A DNA stretch of 34,044 nucleotides from Chloroflexota bacterium (GTDB lineage: Bacteria; Chloroflexota; UBA6077; JACCZL01): NCBI GenBank assembly GCA_020850535.1, contig JADZEM010000061.1, positions 1 through 34,044 of the forward strand, in the 5' to 3' direction. Positions within the stretch are counted from its first letter, which is position 1. Every line of letters starts with the position of its first letter. Position numbers and translations under genes: made by a program. The notes below the pieces were generated by a model. That model made no database searches and was not told the origin of the DNA. It was given only the letters and a program-made list of their open reading frames with translations. Shown here piece by piece: positions 32,790-34,044 of this stretch.

Positions 32790-33740
32790 CTACGCGCTGG
32801 CCTTGTCGAGCGTCGCGATGGCGTCGGCGTCGAGCTTGAGCGCGACGCCGGCCACCAGCTCCGCAAGCTGCTTCGGGGTGGTGGCGCTGGCAATCGGGCC
32901 GGTCATGCCCGGCCGCTCGGCGATCCATGCCAGCGCCACCTGGGCCGGCGTGACGCCGAGCCGCCTCGCGACGCCTTCGACCGCCGCCAGCACCTGCCAG
33001 CCCTTGTCGTTCATGAAGCGCTGCTGCACACCAGACGCCCGGCCGCTGGCCGGCAGCGCCGCGCCCGGCTGGTACTTGCCGGTCAGGAAACCGCTGGCGA
33101 GCGACGAGTAGGTGATGACGCCGATCTGGTCCCGCTGGCAGAGCGGCTCAAGCTCGGCCTCGTAATCGGCGCGCTGCAGCAGGTGGTACGGCGGCTGAAT
33201 GCTCTCGAAGCGAGCCCAGCCGCCCTTCGCGGCGATGGCGTTCGCCTCGGCCAGCCGCGCCGCCGTGTAGTTCGACGCGCCGATCCAGCGGACCTTACCC
33301 GCCTTGACGAGGTCGTCGAACGCGGCCATCGTCTCTTCCAGGGAGGTGTTGGCGTCGTCGCGGTGAGCCTGGTAGAGATCGATGTAGTCCGTCTGGAGCC
33401 GCTTGAGCGAGTCCTCGACCGCCTGCACCATGTACGCCTTCGAGAGACCCTGCTTGCCGTCGCCCATCGGACTCCCGAGCTTGGTCGCCACCACGATGCT
33501 CGACCGGTTGCCTCGGGCCTGCATCCACTCCCCGAGGATCAGCTCCGACTCGCCGCCCTCGTTGCCGGGCACCCAGCGCGAGTAGACATCGGCACTGTCG
33601 ACGAAGTTGCCGCCGGCCTCAACGAAGGCGTCGAGCACGGCGAAGGAGGCGTCGCGGTCGGTCGTCCAACCGAACACGTTGCCGCCAAAGCAGAGCACGC
33701 TCACGTCGAGGTTGGTCCGGCCGAGTTGTCGCTTCTCCAC
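32790..33740 (-). CDS. Aldo/keto reductase
   Basis: This is an NADPH-dependent reductase of a carbonyl substrate that cannot be named. The barrel begins EKRQLGRTNLDVSVLCFGG. The catalytic tetrad is visible: D48 and Y53 in FVDSADVYS, K87 in VATKLGS, H126 in YQAHRDD. The C-terminal NADPH-binding segment (GPIASATTPKQLAELV) is also present. The 316-residue length is normal. I start at the GTG at 33740 because GGAGGG lies 8 nt upstream; a GTG at 33773 lacks such a site. First gene of a pair with the M81 peptidase. Confidence 0.93.
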   Translation of the reverse strand: MEKRQLGRTNLDVSVLCFGGNVFGWTTDRDASFAVLDAFVEAGGNFVDSADVYSRWVPGNEGGESELILGEWMQARGNRSSIVVATKLGSPMGDGKQGLSKAYMVQAVEDSLKRLQTDYIDLYQAHRDDANTSLEETMAAFDDLVKAGKVRWIGASNYTAARLAEANAIAAKGGWARFESIQPPYHLLQRADYEAELEPLCQRDQIGVITYSSLASGFLTGKYQPGAALPASGRASGVQQRFMNDKGWQVLAAVEGVARRLGVTPAQVALAWIAERPGMTGPIASATTPKQLAELVAGVALKLDADAIATLDKASA

Positions 33741-33880
33741 GGTGGATCCCTCCGAGGGCTGAAGGGCGCGCACGGCCCATCAGCGGGTGACTGCGAGCAC
33801 TGGGCGCGCCAGGCCTGGCGCGCCTCCCCGGTGCAGTATGGCCGATTGCCCCGATGGATCCCACATTGCATGGCCGGAGC

Positions 33881-34044
33881 CCAGGGCGATTGCATGTTGA
33901 TGTCGTCGTGCAGCGTGGTCGGGGCTTGAAAGCCCCGCCTACGATCCTGCAGTCGCTGCGCGACGCCCCGGTCTCACCGGACGACGCTGTTCCCGGTGTC
34001 CGTCGCGCAGCGACGGCGTGACTGTAGGCGGGGACTTCAGTCCC
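33881..34044 (-). mobile_element. MITE-like palindromic element, copy 3 (inverted, cut off by the window end)
   Basis: It starts with the terminal repeat CCAGGGCGATTGCATGTT and then runs through the reverse complement of the element at 26821-27039, ending inside the inner GGGGACTTCAGTCCC hairpin. Its middle is nearly identical to copy 1 at 1-152. No target duplication can be checked because the far end is outside the window. The 140 bp between it and the aldo/keto reductase start hold no recognisable gene. Confidence 0.85.

Overview
The window is high-GC bacterial DNA. Codons mostly end in G or C, and many starts are GTG. The gene set (SpoIIIE-type ftsK, type-4 UDG, YqhQ/DUF1385, fused hisIE, YfhO and other GT-C membrane proteins, NHL-repeat protein, actinobacterial-type inositol-phosphate synthase, M81 peptidase) suggests an uncultivated Chloroflexota, perhaps Thermomicrobia-like. 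That assignment is inference from gene content; no rRNA or other decisive marker is present.

Layout. 1-204: a truncated palindromic element and a repeat fragment. 205-1392 (-): family III CoA-transferase. 1612-10478 (+): a tight run of udg, ftsK, three envelope-glycosylation genes (GT-C, GT2, YfhO) and scpB. 10518-13583 (-): a large secreted M11-like metalloprotease. 13881-15928 (+): rplU, rpmA, rpmE and yqhQ. 15908-18726 (-): hisH-hisA-hisF-hisIE. 18949-22619 (+): two coupled GT-C membrane proteins. 22624-23734 (-): prfB with a programmed +1 frameshift. 23968-25868 (+): ino1 and a CDP-alcohol phosphatidyltransferase, together a likely inositol-phospholipid route. 25876-26581 (-): a divergent clpS, a DUF2283 gene and a second, truncated clpS copy. 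26612-28919 (-): an NHL-repeat pseudogene broken by two frameshifts and by a 219-bp MITE-like insertion. 29139-30944 (+): lactate permease. 31294-33740 (-): aldo/keto reductase and M81 peptidase. 33881-34044: a third copy of the element, in inverted orientation.

How it fits together. Most genes are core housekeeping (replication/segregation, translation, histidine synthesis), with membrane glycosyltransferases inserted between them in translationally coupled arrays. The mobile and repetitive part is a non-coding family of about 219 bp with CAGGGC-type terminal inverted repeats. Its middle copy has an intact target-site duplication, and removing the copy restores the NHL reading frame. Both ends of the window lie inside copies of this family, so this is probably an assembly contig that ends at repeats. 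A second, REP-like family (GTCATCCC...GGGATGAC) has two full copies and one fragment; one full copy supplies the start codon of the yfhO-like gene.
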